Shown one piece after another: positions 24,855-33,623 of a stretch of DNA of 64,000 nucleotides. Made by a program: the position numbers and the translations under genes. Source of the DNA: Maridesulfovibrio sp. (GTDB lineage: Bacteria > Desulfobacterota > Desulfovibrionia > Desulfovibrionales > Desulfovibrionaceae); the NCBI RefSeq assembly GCF_963677005.1, contig NZ_OY781616.1, forward strand, positions 3,047,001 through 3,111,000. The letters are read 5' to 3'. The first letter of the stretch is position 1; the number at the start of each line of letters is the position of its first letter. The notes under the pieces were generated by a model. The model was not told the DNA's origin. It saw only the letters and a program-made list of their open reading frames with translations, and did no database searches.

Positions 24855-26321
24855 TTAACCGGGTATATATTTTTTCCTGATACCATGCTTTTTGAGCAGT
24901 GCATAAAGGCGTGACATTGAAAGACCTGCTGTTTTCGCGGCCTCACCCATATTAGCCTTGCAGTGCATGATGAGACTTTCAAGATATAATTTTTCAGCCT
25001 GATCCAATGCCTGCTCCCGATAGTCCTTGAGCAGAGGAAAATCATTTTCCATATTTACGGCCGGAATTTCTGTACTAAGGCAGGGCTTACTCTTTCTGGA
25101 CTTGTTACCGTGAATCAGCGTCAGGGTCTTTCCGGTTTCAACCTTGGGTAATACGGATGCCTGAGCTGCCGCCACCCTTACCTTTACCGGAAGATGAATG
25201 GGGAGCAGTTCCCCGGCCTCGGTATTGGCTGTGAACACCTGTTCAAGGACGTTGAAAAGTTCGCGGACATTTCCGGGCCAGGAGTATGCTTTCAAAGCAT
25301 CCATGAATTCATCGGAAATAGGAATAGGAGTAATGTTGAAGTCAGCCGCAAGCTTGTTCAGATAATAGCGCGAAAGTCTCCGCAGGTCGTTGCCGCGCTG
25401 CCTGAGCGGTGGAAGCTCTATGGTAAAGGCCTGCAGCCTGTAAAGAAGATCCTGTCGGAATCTGCCGCTTTGAACAAGCGCATCAAGATCGCGGTTTGTG
25501 GCGGCAACCAGACGGAAATCACTTTGCAGTTCCTCATTACCGCCTACCGGACGGTATGTATGCTCCTGCAGAACCCTCAAAAAGGCTTTCTGCAATGCAA
25601 GAGGCAGCTCACCCACTTCATCCAGAAACAATGTACCGCCGTCAGCCTTGGCTATCAGTCCTTCCTGAAACCTGTCCGCACTGGTAAAAGCACCGCGCTC
25701 ATGGCCGAAAAGGATGGATTCAACAAGATTTTCAGGGATGGAGGCACAGTCGACGATTACGAAAGGACCCTTGCGCCTGGTACTGTTGTCGTGCACAACT
25801 CTGGCAAACAGTTCCTTTCCCGTCCCTGTTTCACCAAGTATAAGAACGCCGACATGGCTTTCCGCCGCCTTTGATGCCTGTTCAAGGCAGCGCATTATCG
25901 AATTTGAACGCCCTACGATATTATGATGACCAAGATTCGGGCTGGAAGCCTGCTTTTCGACCCGGTACTTCAGCACCCTCTGCATGTGGAGGATGTAGTC
26001 TTCGGCGCTGGCCGGCTTGGCAATATAATCCCAGGCTCCGGAATTTATGGCCAGTTCCGCTCCTTTAGTATCACCGAGCCCTGTTATGATGACCACCTCA
26101 GGCGCATTGCTCATCTGGTGCAGTTCCGGCAGGGCATTGAGACCGTTTCCGTCCGGCAGGACAACGTCAAGGAAAACAACGTCAAACGATTCCTTACGGG
26201 CCATGTCCAGACCTTTCTTTAAGGTAAGCGCTGTTTCACCGCTGTGCCCCAAGTCTTCGGCAATGGAAACCAGAAGTTCCCCTAAAAAAGAATCATCATC
26301 TATAACCAGAACTTTCGCCAT
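24855..26321 (-). CDS. NtrC-family sigma-54-dependent response regulator
   Basis: The 488-residue protein has an N-terminal receiver (MAKVLVIDDDSFLGELL, phospho-acceptor Asp in DVVFLDVVLPDGNG), a central AAA+ domain (Walker A GETGTGKELFARVVH, sigma-54 contact GAFTSADRF, Walker B GGTLFLDEVGELPL, WPGNVRELFNV) and a C-terminal Fis-type helix-turn-helix (MGEAAKTAGLSMSRLYALLKKHGI). It would activate sigma-54 promoters when phosphorylated. GAFTSA differs from the commonest GAFTGA by one residue, a variant that occurs in working activators. Neighbours are a flippase-like protein upstream (71-bp gap) and a kinase downstream. I found no -24/-12 promoter next to either. Confidence 0.93.
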   Translation of the reverse strand: MAKVLVIDDDSFLGELLVSIAEDLGHSGETALTLKKGLDMARKESFDVVFLDVVLPDGNGLNALPELHQMSNAPEVVIITGLGDTKGAELAINSGAWDYIAKPASAEDYILHMQRVLKYRVEKQASSPNLGHHNIVGRSNSIMRCLEQASKAAESHVGVLILGETGTGKELFARVVHDNSTRRKGPFVIVDCASIPENLVESILFGHERGAFTSADRFQEGLIAKADGGTLFLDEVGELPLALQKAFLRVLQEHTYRPVGGNEELQSDFRLVAATNRDLDALVQSGRFRQDLLYRLQAFTIELPPLRQRGNDLRRLSRYYLNKLAADFNITPIPISDEFMDALKAYSWPGNVRELFNVLEQVFTANTEAGELLPIHLPVKVRVAAAQASVLPKVETGKTLTLIHGNKSRKSKPCLSTEIPAVNMENDFPLLKDYREQALDQAEKLYLESLIMHCKANMGEAAKTAGLSMSRLYALLKKHGIRKKYIPG

Positions 26322-26392
26322 ATTATAACCTGCAGACCGGATAATGCATATTTTTTAGAAAACACAGTTATAGATACAGTTGAGCATATATT

Positions 26393-27559
26393 TTATTCCG
26401 GCTCAACAGTTTTACCTTTTAACTTGAAAATAAACGGTAAACCACCAAGACTGAGAACGGTAAGCCAGATGCGCTGCATCAGATAAATCGAAGCACCTGC
26501 GGTGATGACCCCGTTTGAAATAAGCTCAAGCATGACATCGAAGGCAGCCTCGTTAACTCCAAGTCCGGCTGCCGGAGCGGGAATTATCCCGGCCAGAAAT
26601 GCCGGTGGACCGGCAAAAAAGACCTGCCCGAAATCAGGAACAGCAGGCAGATTCAGAACCTGCGAAAAAAGATACAGGGAATAAATCATAAGCAGGTGCT
26701 GAGCCGCAGTAAAAATAATGGTAATTCCAAGAGCTGGAAATGAATTTCTGTATACGAATACAGCCGCTGTCAGGTCTGCTATTTTTGAACCCAATCTGCT
26801 CCTTCCCAGAACCCTGCGATAGATAAAACCTTCCGGAGCGAATTCCGGAGATACGATTGGAGCGATCAGTGCTGCTGTGGAAGCAGCAAACAGAGCAGGA
26901 CCTATTTCAGAAGCAACATAGGCCGAAGAACTGAAGCTGCATAAAAGCAGCAGACAGCCTGATATTCCGCAACCGACGACAAGAGCTGTTATCCTGCCTT
27001 TGACCAGAGCCAGAAAGCCTAGTAAAAAAACAAGCCAGATAAAACAAAGGATAGCCAGCAATGGGGTAGCTATTATCCTGAGCCGCTCGGCAGCTTCCAC
27101 AAGCTGCCAGTTCAGAACCATTCCCAGACCTGCCAGCATAAACAGCCCCATGAGCCCGATAATGCGGTCAATAAGCACGGCCGCGCCGGCCTCGGCCTTG
27201 TGCCCGGTTTCACGCATTATATAGAAAAAACGGGCAACATCTCCGCTTGCAGCTCCCAAAACGCATTGGGAAAAAAAATACATTATTATGTTAATCTTCA
27301 AGCATTTATGAAAACCAAGTCCTATACCTGCACCACGCAGAAGGATGCCTATCCGCAGGGCGGATAAATTAACTGCAACAGCAATTACCAGTATTGAATA
27401 GATTAAAAGGTAAATATTCTCATGTGATACATAAAGATATTCAAGACGGATGCTCTTGGAAACAACCAGCCAGTAGACTATGCCCACAGCTATGATTATT
27501 TTAAGGAGATTCGCAGCATAAGCTGCAACCCTGCTCCCCTTGGGCTCCGGATATGTCAA
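26393..27559 (-). CDS. Flippase-like/lysylphosphatidylglycerol synthase transmembrane family protein
   Basis: This 388-residue polytopic protein has eight or nine hydrophobic helices. It belongs to the UPF0104/LPG synthase transmembrane family, judging from the N-terminal layout, LRIGILLRGAGIGLGFHKCLKINIIMYFFSQCVLGAASGDVARFFYIMRETG (polar segment between helices), and PAPAAGLGVNEAAFDVMLEL near the C-terminus. Members include MprF flippase domains and many of unknown lipid or glycan substrate. It heads a minus-strand group with the NtrC-type regulator. The C-terminal catalytic domain of MprF is absent, so lysine transfer to lipid is not supported. Confidence 0.78.
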   Translation of the reverse strand: MTYPEPKGSRVAAYAANLLKIIIAVGIVYWLVVSKSIRLEYLYVSHENIYLLIYSILVIAVAVNLSALRIGILLRGAGIGLGFHKCLKINIIMYFFSQCVLGAASGDVARFFYIMRETGHKAEAGAAVLIDRIIGLMGLFMLAGLGMVLNWQLVEAAERLRIIATPLLAILCFIWLVFLLGFLALVKGRITALVVGCGISGCLLLLCSFSSSAYVASEIGPALFAASTAALIAPIVSPEFAPEGFIYRRVLGRSRLGSKIADLTAAVFVYRNSFPALGITIIFTAAQHLLMIYSLYLFSQVLNLPAVPDFGQVFFAGPPAFLAGIIPAPAAGLGVNEAAFDVMLELISNGVITAGASIYLMQRIWLTVLSLGGLPFIFKLKGKTVEPE

Positions 27560-27822
27560 GCGCGTACTCCTGATTTTTCACCCGAATACAGCTTTTGCAG
27601 ACCGTAAGCAAGAAATCATACTTTATGACTATTGAGGGAGTTGGAAAAGTATGATTGAAAAGAATCCCAACCGACAAGACGAATGCAACGTGTGAAACCG
27701 GATTCTTTGATCTGATATATTCTGTTTTGGATGCCATACAATCAATCCGTCCTCTGGAAACCGTACCTCTTACACATTTTTACTTTTTGTAACCAAATGC
27801 AATTAATATATGGTAATTATTA

Positions 27823-29205
27823 ATGAATGACGCAAAAAAAAGAGCCGTTATACTGACCGTGGCCATAACCCAGTTTACTATGCCGTTCATGTTTTCCGCA
27901 GTAGGGATAACACTGCCGGTAATGGGCCATGATCTCGGAGCCAGCGGACTGGACCTCAGTCTCGTTGAATCTATCTACATCGGAAGCGTTGCGGCTCTTC
28001 TGCTGCCTCTTGGAAGACTGGCAGACATGCATGGCAGACAGCCCATGTTCAGGCTCGGCACTCTCCTTTTCACCATCTTCACTTTTCTGATCGGATATGC
28101 ACATTCAATCAACACCGTCATCCTGCTGCGTATGGCTCAGGGCATATCCGGTGCAATGTGCATTGCAACCAACATGGCCCTCCTTACAGATTCCATCCCC
28201 AGAGAAGAACGCGGTCGGGCCATGGGGCTTGCTGTTGCCGCCGTGTACGTCGGTCTCTCAATAGGACCATACGCCGGAGGGCTGGTTACCTCTCACCTCG
28301 GATGGCGCTGGCTGTACTGGCTGGGCATGATCCCGCTCGGTATCTCATACCTTGTCGCGCACCTGAATCTGAATGGAAAATTCAGGACTTCGGAAGAAAA
28401 ATTCGATCTTGCCGGAAGTATTGTTGTTGCCTTATCCGTCGCCGGAATTGTTTTCGGCGGAACAAGTCTCAATTCAGGATGGTTCGGCCCCATGCTCCTG
28501 ATAGGAGGCGTTGCCGGATTCATAATCTTCATTCTGATGCAGAACAGGGTCGAATACCCGTTGGTTGAACTGACCCTTTTCAAGGAAAGGCAGGATTTCT
28601 CGGATGCTTCCCTTGTACAGTACATTAACTACGCCGGAACCTTCGGCATGGTTTTTCTGTTCAGCCTTTACCTGCAGACAGTGAAGGGCCTTACGCCGCA
28701 TGAAGCAGGTCTTGTGCTTGTTGTGCAGCCGATCATTCAATCGCTGCTCTCACCGCCGTGCGGAAAACTCGCCGACAAGATTTCTCCGAGACTGCTGGCA
28801 CTGCTGGGTATGATATTCTGCACGGTCGGAACAATCATGGGCGTAGTTGTCACGGCTCAGACGGAAATAAGCTATCTTTACACCATGTTTGTAATTCAGG
28901 GCATAGGGTTTTCCCTGTTTTCATCTCCCAACATGATGATACTCATGGGCAGCGTACCTCCTTCCAGATTCGGCTTTGCTTCTTCTGTTTCAGGAGGACT
29001 GAGGACCATAGGAATGGTTACAAGCATGGTGATCATTGCTGTTTTCCTTTCCACAATCATGGGTAATGCCCCCATATCAGCAGAATCGTCGACAGCATAC
29101 CTGAAGGTCATGCATTTCTCGCTGATAGCGCTTTCATGCCTTTGTGTCCTTGCCGTGCTTGTGTCTGCCAGGTCCGTGCTGCGCAAGTCCGCAGTTGCCA
29201 AATAA
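27823..29205 (+). CDS. MFS drug-resistance-type exporter (DHA2/EmrB-QacA family)
   Basis: The 460-residue protein has 13-14 predicted membrane helices and the MFS motif A as GRLADMHGRQPMFRLG near residue 64, with RMAQGISGAMCIATNMALL (motif B region) and GLAVAAVYVGLSIGPYAGGLV (motif C, GPxxGG) after it, typical of 14-helix antiporters. The substrate is unknown; toxic organic compounds are the family norm. No Shine-Dalgarno sequence precedes ATG 27823, and the AT-rich region upstream (27760-27822) probably contains its promoter. rsmG follows 46 bp downstream. Confidence 0.85.
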   Translation: MNDAKKRAVILTVAITQFTMPFMFSAVGITLPVMGHDLGASGLDLSLVESIYIGSVAALLLPLGRLADMHGRQPMFRLGTLLFTIFTFLIGYAHSINTVILLRMAQGISGAMCIATNMALLTDSIPREERGRAMGLAVAAVYVGLSIGPYAGGLVTSHLGWRWLYWLGMIPLGISYLVAHLNLNGKFRTSEEKFDLAGSIVVALSVAGIVFGGTSLNSGWFGPMLLIGGVAGFIIFILMQNRVEYPLVELTLFKERQDFSDASLVQYINYAGTFGMVFLFSLYLQTVKGLTPHEAGLVLVVQPIIQSLLSPPCGKLADKISPRLLALLGMIFCTVGTIMGVVVTAQTEISYLYTMFVIQGIGFSLFSSPNMMILMGSVPPSRFGFASSVSGGLRTIGMVTSMVIIAVFLSTIMGNAPISAESSTAYLKVMHFSLIALSCLCVLAVLVSARSVLRKSAVAK

Positions 29206-29251
29206 GACCTTTGCGTGCAATCTGCCCGAAACCGGATGGAGGGATGGATTT

Positions 29252-29938
29252 ATGGCCTATTCAGTAAGCAGCGAACAGATAATAAAAGAAGCAGTACAAG
29301 CCGGAAGAGAACTGAAACCCGACACAAGTCTTGATGAACGTTTCATGGAAGCTGAAGGACAGGCAACAGCACTTGCTGACTACCTGAACCTGCTGATTAA
29401 ATGGAATAAATCCATGAATCTGGTCGGTCCTTCCGGCTGGGAGGAAATTTTCCATTCCCTGATTACGGACAGCCTCTATCTGGCTGATTTTCTTAAGACA
29501 CTGGATTTGCCTGAATCACCCCGTACACTGGACCTTGGAGCAGGAGCAGGCCTTCCCGGAATACCGCTGCGCTGCGTCTGGCAGAACGGAAGCTACCTTC
29601 TAGTGGAATCCAGACAGAAAAGATCAATTTTCATGCGCACAGTACTGCGCTCCATAAAACTTCCTGGAACAGATGTATTTCAGGGCCGAGCGGAAAAAAT
29701 ACCACAGGCCGAACTCCCGGCCGATCTGATCATAAGCAAGGCCTTCATGCCCTGGAAGGAACTCCTGCCGTTTGTAATCCCGATGCTCGGCAAAGGGGGC
29801 AGGGTGATCATACTGTCCAACGATCTTCCGCCGGATTCTGCCGCAACTGAAAAATTCGGTTTCAAAGTAGAAAAACACACCACGTATTCTGCAGGAAACA
29901 GGGAACATTACCTGTGGGCGCTGAAAAACATAGCCTAA
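29252..29938 (+). CDS. rsmG: 16S rRNA (guanine527-N7)-methyltransferase
   Basis: RsmG methylates G527 in the 530 loop of 16S rRNA using S-adenosylmethionine. The 228-residue product has NLLIKWNKSMNLVGPSGWEEIFHSLITDSLYLADFL and the SAM-binding TLDLGAGAGLPGIPL near residue 92. Then come LVESRQKRSIFMRTV and IISKAFMPWKELLPFVIPML, all in family order. GGAGGG lies 8 nt before ATG 29252, which decides the start against an in-frame ATG at 29144 inside the MFS gene. It is usually found with gidA/mnmG near the origin; here it is about 12 kb from dnaA without mnmG. Confidence 0.9.
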   Translation: MAYSVSSEQIIKEAVQAGRELKPDTSLDERFMEAEGQATALADYLNLLIKWNKSMNLVGPSGWEEIFHSLITDSLYLADFLKTLDLPESPRTLDLGAGAGLPGIPLRCVWQNGSYLLVESRQKRSIFMRTVLRSIKLPGTDVFQGRAEKIPQAELPADLIISKAFMPWKELLPFVIPMLGKGGRVIILSNDLPPDSAATEKFGFKVEKHTTYSAGNREHYLWALKNIA

Positions 29939-29948
29939 CACCAATAAA

Positions 29949-29988
29949 AAGCCGTGCACCCCGGAACTATACCCGGACTGCACGGCTT
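29949..29988. terminator. Bidirectional terminator between rsmG and hisG
   Basis: AAGCCGTGCA (29949-29958) pairs with TGCACGGCTT (29979-29988), extended by CCGG/CCGG inside. The A-run at 29946-29950 gives a U-run to the minus-strand his transcript. Confidence 0.85.
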
Positions 29989-30023
29989 AAATTATTTCTA
30001 CGGTGCCGATATTCGGCCGGAAG

Positions 30024-30899
30024 TTAAATCACCTTGTTGAGGGGGTATTCGATGATACCTTCCGCCCCCATGTCTATGAGCTGGGGGATAAGCTCACGCA
30101 CTGCAATTTCCTCGACCATGATTTCAACAGAAACCCATTCAGTATCGGAAAGTGAAGACACGGTGGGAGAGTTAAGGCTGGGCATGACCTTCATTGCTTC
30201 ATCAAGGGCCTTTCTGGGCATGTTCATTTTGAGCCCGACCATTTTCTCGGCGCGAAGCGCTCCCTGCAGCAGAAGGTTGATGTTTTCGATCTTCTTGCGT
30301 TTCCAGGGATCGTTCCAGGCATCCTTGTTGGCTATAAGCCTGGTGTTTGTCTGCATTACCTCATCAATGATGCGCAGGCCGTGAGCCTTGATGGTGGTGC
30401 CGGTCTCGGTAACTTCGACAATGGCATCACACAAACCTTCCACAACCTTTGCCTCGGTAGCTCCCCAGGAATAGAACACTTCAACATCAATGCCCTTTTC
30501 CTCGAAATAACGCTTGGTGCAGCCGACCAGTTCGGTGGCGATTTTCTTTCCGGCCAGATCTTCCGGCTTCATAAAGGGAGAATCTCCGCCGACAGCCAGA
30601 ACCCAGCGTGCAGGACGGTTGGAAACCTTGGAGTATACAAGGCTTGAAACTTCCACGACATCGGAGTTGTTTTCAAGAATCCAGTCCTTACCTGTCATAC
30701 CTACGTCAAGGACACCGTCAGCAACGTACACCGACATTTCCTGTGCACGGCACATGGAAATATTCAGTTCATCGTCGTTTACATCGGGAAAATAGTTTCT
30801 GTGGTGCAGATTGATCTTCCACCCGGATTTGGCGAACAATTTGATTGTGGCATCCTGCAGGGAACCTTTAGGCAGACCGATTTTAAGTTTATTGGACAT
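30024..30899 (-). CDS. hisG: ATP phosphoribosyltransferase, long form
   Basis: HisG condenses ATP and PRPP, the first step of histidine synthesis. The 291-residue length and C-terminal region (ALDEAMKVMPSLNSPTVSSLSDTEWVSVEIMVEE, then LIPQLIDMGAEGIIEYPLNKVI) identify the long form with its own histidine-sensing ACT-like domain, so no HisZ partner is needed. The catalytic part has IGLPKGSLQDATIKLF, MTGKDWILEN and VEGLCDAIVEVTETGTTIKAHGL (PRPP loop). Its ATG overlaps the hisI stop by one base (TAATG), which implies translational coupling. Confidence 0.96.
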   Translation of the reverse strand: MSNKLKIGLPKGSLQDATIKLFAKSGWKINLHHRNYFPDVNDDELNISMCRAQEMSVYVADGVLDVGMTGKDWILENNSDVVEVSSLVYSKVSNRPARWVLAVGGDSPFMKPEDLAGKKIATELVGCTKRYFEEKGIDVEVFYSWGATEAKVVEGLCDAIVEVTETGTTIKAHGLRIIDEVMQTNTRLIANKDAWNDPWKRKKIENINLLLQGALRAEKMVGLKMNMPRKALDEAMKVMPSLNSPTVSSLSDTEWVSVEIMVEEIAVRELIPQLIDMGAEGIIEYPLNKVI

Positions 30900-31273
30900 T
30901 ATTTGTATACCTCCTTGGGATCAAAAACCATGGGCGAACATTCAACTACTTCGCCTTCCTTGAGTTCACGATAGAAACAGCTTCTGTAGCCTTTGTGGCA
31001 GGCGGCACCGCCTATCTGCTCAATGAGCAGAACCAGGGTGTCATCGTCACAGTCGATCCTTATGGATCTGATCATCTGTACATGGCCAGATGTACCGCCC
31101 TTGTGCCAGAGAGTGTTGCGGCTTCTGCTCCAGTAATGGGCTTCACCTGTTTCAAGCGTTTTATTCCATGCTTCCTCATTCATGTATGCCATCATCAGGA
31201 CTTCACCTGTTTCGGCATCCTGCGCAATGGCAGGTATGAGACCTTTCATTTTATCAAAGTCTGGCTTGATCAT
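30899..31273 (-). CDS. hisI: Phosphoribosyl-AMP cyclohydrolase
   Basis: HisI opens the adenine ring of phosphoribosyl-AMP in the third step of histidine synthesis. The 124-residue single-domain form has [44 protein letters not shown], the metal-binding [16 protein letters not shown] and the cysteine pair [16 protein letters not shown]. No HisE pyrophosphohydrolase domain is fused, so HisE must be encoded elsewhere. It is cotranscribed with hisG; the rest of the his pathway is not in the window. Confidence 0.95.
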   Translation of the reverse strand: MIKPDFDKMKGLIPAIAQDAETGEVLMMAYMNEEAWNKTLETGEAHYWSRSRNTLWHKGGTSGHVQMIRSIRIDCDDDTLVLLIEQIGGAACHKGYRSCFYRELKEGEVVECSPMVFDPKEVYK

Positions 31274-31373
31274 ACAATCCTCTGTCTCGGACGGCTCAAG
31301 TTAGCCTTGTTGCAAAGTTGATGTAAACCGGAAACAACTTCCGGATGATTGCCTATAAAAATTCCTCGAATCA

Positions 31374-31407
31374 AAAAAAGCGCCGTCTGAGTTCAGGCGG
31401 CGCTTTT
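31374..31407 (-). terminator. Terminator of the fur-family gene
   Basis: AAAAGCGCCG and CGGCGCTTTT form a strong stem within 31376-31407. The preceding A-run gives a U-run to the minus-strand transcript from 31437-31877; the T-rich right arm could also end plus-strand transcription. Confidence 0.85.
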
Positions 31408-31436
31408 ATGTATGTGTGAAGGAAATTTCTGCGTAT

Positions 31437-31877
31437 TTATTCGCTTTTTCCCTGGCACTCCCTGCAAACGCCGAAGAGGTACATTTCGTGATGAAGAAGA
31501 ACAAATCCGTGCTTCTTCGCGAGCTCTTCCTGCAGATGTTCGATCTCATGATCAACGGCTTCGATGGTCTTTCCGCAGCGCTCGCAGACAAGGTGGTCAT
31601 GATGCTCATGACCGTACTTATGTTCATAGCGGATTACGCCGTCGTTGAAATCAACAGCTTTGGCAATGCCTGATTCGGCAAGAAGTTTCAGGGTGCGGTA
31701 AACGGTAGCCTGTCCAATGGACGAGTCTTCCTTCCGGATGAGATTATACAGTTCTTCCGAGGATACATGACCCTCTTCAGCAAGGAACACGTCCAGAATT
31801 GTCCTGCGCTGGGGGGTCATTTTCAGTCTCTGCCGAGAAAGGTACTCGGTGAATATATCCTGTGCTGACTTCATCAA
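31437..31877 (-). CDS. Fur-family metal-dependent regulator (Fur/PerR type)
   Basis: The 146-residue protein has the Fur winged helix (MTPQRRTILDVFLAEEGHVSSEELYNLIRKEDSSIGQATVYRTLKLLAESGIA) and the metal-rich dimerisation domain: RYEHKYGHEHHDHLVCERCGKTIEAVDHEIEHL, with a structural zinc site formed by CERC and CREC. HHDHLVC with ENxxIE-like spacing favours an iron-sensing Fur, but PerR shares most of these features. The start can be at the first Met or the second (MK), one codon later. An inverted repeat at 31924-31945 lies upstream and might be its operator. Strong terminator downstream. Confidence 0.88.
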   Translation of the reverse strand: MMKSAQDIFTEYLSRQRLKMTPQRRTILDVFLAEEGHVSSEELYNLIRKEDSSIGQATVYRTLKLLAESGIAKAVDFNDGVIRYEHKYGHEHHDHLVCERCGKTIEAVDHEIEHLQEELAKKHGFVLLHHEMYLFGVCRECQGKSE

Positions 31878-31923
31878 CCTGTATCCAGAAATTTATGTTT
31901 ACCGTTACGAATAGGGTTTTCCT

Positions 31924-31945
31924 ACATTGGATTGATTGCCAATGT
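31924..31945. promoter_or_regulatory. Inverted repeat upstream of the fur-family gene
   Basis: ACATTGG (31924-31930) and CCAATGT (31939-31945) form a perfect 7-bp inverted repeat with an 8-bp centre, 47 bp upstream of the start at 31877. It could be an operator for autoregulation. It does not match the canonical 19-bp Fur box closely. Confidence 0.45.
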
Positions 31946-32076
31946 CAAATCCTGATTGCCCATATCCTGACATAAGAGTATGAATGTCGCAAAATAATAA
32001 TCTGAATATGCCGTTTTCAACAAGCGGCATTTATTTTCAAGGCCGATGATTTTAAAAAATACCAAGGAGTTTTGTT

Positions 32077-32466
32077 ATGGAACTTGCCAAATTTATTTCC
32101 GAATGGGACCAGGATCCTGCCGGGGTTAAAAACGTCTTCATTGAATTCAAGGAATTGCTGGAATCTCTTGAAGATACAAAAATAGAATTCCATGCCCGCC
32201 CCGGAGTTACCTACTCCATGCGGGGAGTAAAGACTTCTCAGACCAAATGGCCGCTTTTCGTGATGGTGGACGTAATTGACGATGATCCGGCCAACCGCTG
32301 GCTTTCGGTCTGCTTTTTCGGAGACTGCATAACAGACCCAGATGAACTGGGTGACCTCGTTCCCGAAGGACTGCTCGGAGAGGACGGCCACTGCTTCGAT
32401 GCCGATGATGCGGAACCGAAAGAATATCTCTCCGCCAGAATAAAGGAAGCTCACTCCAACCAGTAA
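32077..32466 (+). CDS. Conserved-looking hypothetical acidic protein
   Basis: I do not recognise this 129-residue protein. It is acidic and soluble, with no signal peptide or membrane segment. It opens with a helix (AKFISEWDQDPAGVKNVFIEFKELLESL) and then has a beta-rich part (IEFHARPGVTYSMRGVKTSQ, LFVMVDVIDDDPANRWLSVCFFGDCI). It ends in an acidic stretch (GEDGHCFDADDAEPKEY) with a YLSARIKEA helix. Two cysteines sit close together (VCFFGDC). A clean AGGAG lies 8 nt before the ATG, and codon use resembles its neighbours, so it is almost certainly expressed. It lies 48 bp upstream of another unrecognised gene and may be cotranscribed with it. Confidence 0.75.
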   Translation: MELAKFISEWDQDPAGVKNVFIEFKELLESLEDTKIEFHARPGVTYSMRGVKTSQTKWPLFVMVDVIDDDPANRWLSVCFFGDCITDPDELGDLVPEGLLGEDGHCFDADDAEPKEYLSARIKEAHSNQ

Positions 32467-32514
32467 GCAGCTCTGCCCCCGGTCACTGCTCCGGGGGCTT
32501 TGAGGAGAAAAACA

Positions 32515-33618
32515 GTGGCTGAAATCAACAACCTTAACGGACTTTACAAGCTTGAGTCCCTGTCTGTCCTGCCGGACTACTGTCTGCAGGAAATTTTCAG
32601 CCGCGAATTCAGCAATATAGATACGGCAAGGATCTTATTCCTTCTTTCCGCTCCTTCACGGGATATTATACTGCGCAATCTTAATGCCGTCCGGGCAGCA
32701 AATATATTGCAACTCGCCGGACAATATAAAAAAAATTCTCCGGAACCATGCCCTGCCTCATTTGAGAGAACCTGCGAAATGCTGCTGGACCGTGTTCAGG
32801 AGCTCAAGGACAACGGAATCATAAAAATTCCTGAAGTTGTGCTTGATAATTCTTTTTTCGACCTCGCTGACGAACTGCATTCCGTTACCGATGCCCTGCC
32901 TAATTTCAACATGCATCACATGGACCTGCACGACATTATCTCGTGGTGGGATCTTGCCGCAAAGGGCATAAAATCTCTTTTCGGTAAAAGGGTACAAATG
33001 GAAAATATTATTCTGGACAGGCTGGAGGACAGCTACAGTTCCAAAATATTCTCCTGCTCTATTGATGACCTGAATGATGCCATGCTTGCGGAAAAAACGT
33101 CCGAACTGCAAAAAGAAGCCTATGAGGACTGTAAAAAACGACTGGATATGAGTGAGTCGTTCCTGATGGCCCTGATAAGGAAAAGAGGATTACGCACACT
33201 GGCCGCAGACCTTGCAGAAAATTTTCCGGACGACATTGAAATGCTGGACAGATTGTCCAGGCACAGCAGACTTCTTCTGTATCCGGCATTAAAAGTAAGC
33301 CTTCCACCTGAAGATGTGGCCATGAGTCTGTGCAAGCTGAAACATATTCACGATGAACTCGGGACTGATGAAATGCTTAAATTCGCAGGTACACCGGAAG
33401 ATCACTACCTGCGCCGAGGTCTGCAGACCGCTCTTTCAGGAATGGAAATCCGCTATGCCGAACAGATAGTCAGGGAGCGCAAAAAAGCCCAGCTTCACGA
33501 AACGGAAGCCAAGCTCAGGATCATCGGCGATGCTGTCGCATGCATACGTAACAGGGTAAGCGGATATATCATGCTGGAACTGATGAGCAGCTATACTGTC
33601 TATGATTTCGCCGAATAG
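32515..33618 (+). CDS. Hypothetical helical protein, function unknown
   Basis: This 367-residue protein is almost entirely alpha-helical and soluble. I do not recognise its family. Parts such as LFLLSAPSRDIILRNLNAVRAANILQL recall the short repeats of FliG-like or HDOD-associated proteins, but this is too weak to call. The C-terminal third has basic helices (IVRERKKAQLHETEAKLRIIGDAVACIRNRV). The GTG start at 32515 is chosen because GAGGAG lies 8 nt upstream; an in-frame TTG at 32500 lies before that site. The gene converges with the TPR lipoprotein gene with 5 bp between stops. Confidence 0.7.
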   Translation: MAEINNLNGLYKLESLSVLPDYCLQEIFSREFSNIDTARILFLLSAPSRDIILRNLNAVRAANILQLAGQYKKNSPEPCPASFERTCEMLLDRVQELKDNGIIKIPEVVLDNSFFDLADELHSVTDALPNFNMHHMDLHDIISWWDLAAKGIKSLFGKRVQMENIILDRLEDSYSSKIFSCSIDDLNDAMLAEKTSELQKEAYEDCKKRLDMSESFLMALIRKRGLRTLAADLAENFPDDIEMLDRLSRHSRLLLYPALKVSLPPEDVAMSLCKLKHIHDELGTDEMLKFAGTPEDHYLRRGLQTALSGMEIRYAEQIVRERKKAQLHETEAKLRIIGDAVACIRNRVSGYIMLELMSSYTVYDFAE

Positions 33619-33623
33619 ACTGC

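Noticed and set aside
24538..27822. Sigma-54 (-24/-12) promoter near the NtrC-family regulator
   Set aside because: No TGGCAC-N5-TTGC-like match was found in the flanking gaps.
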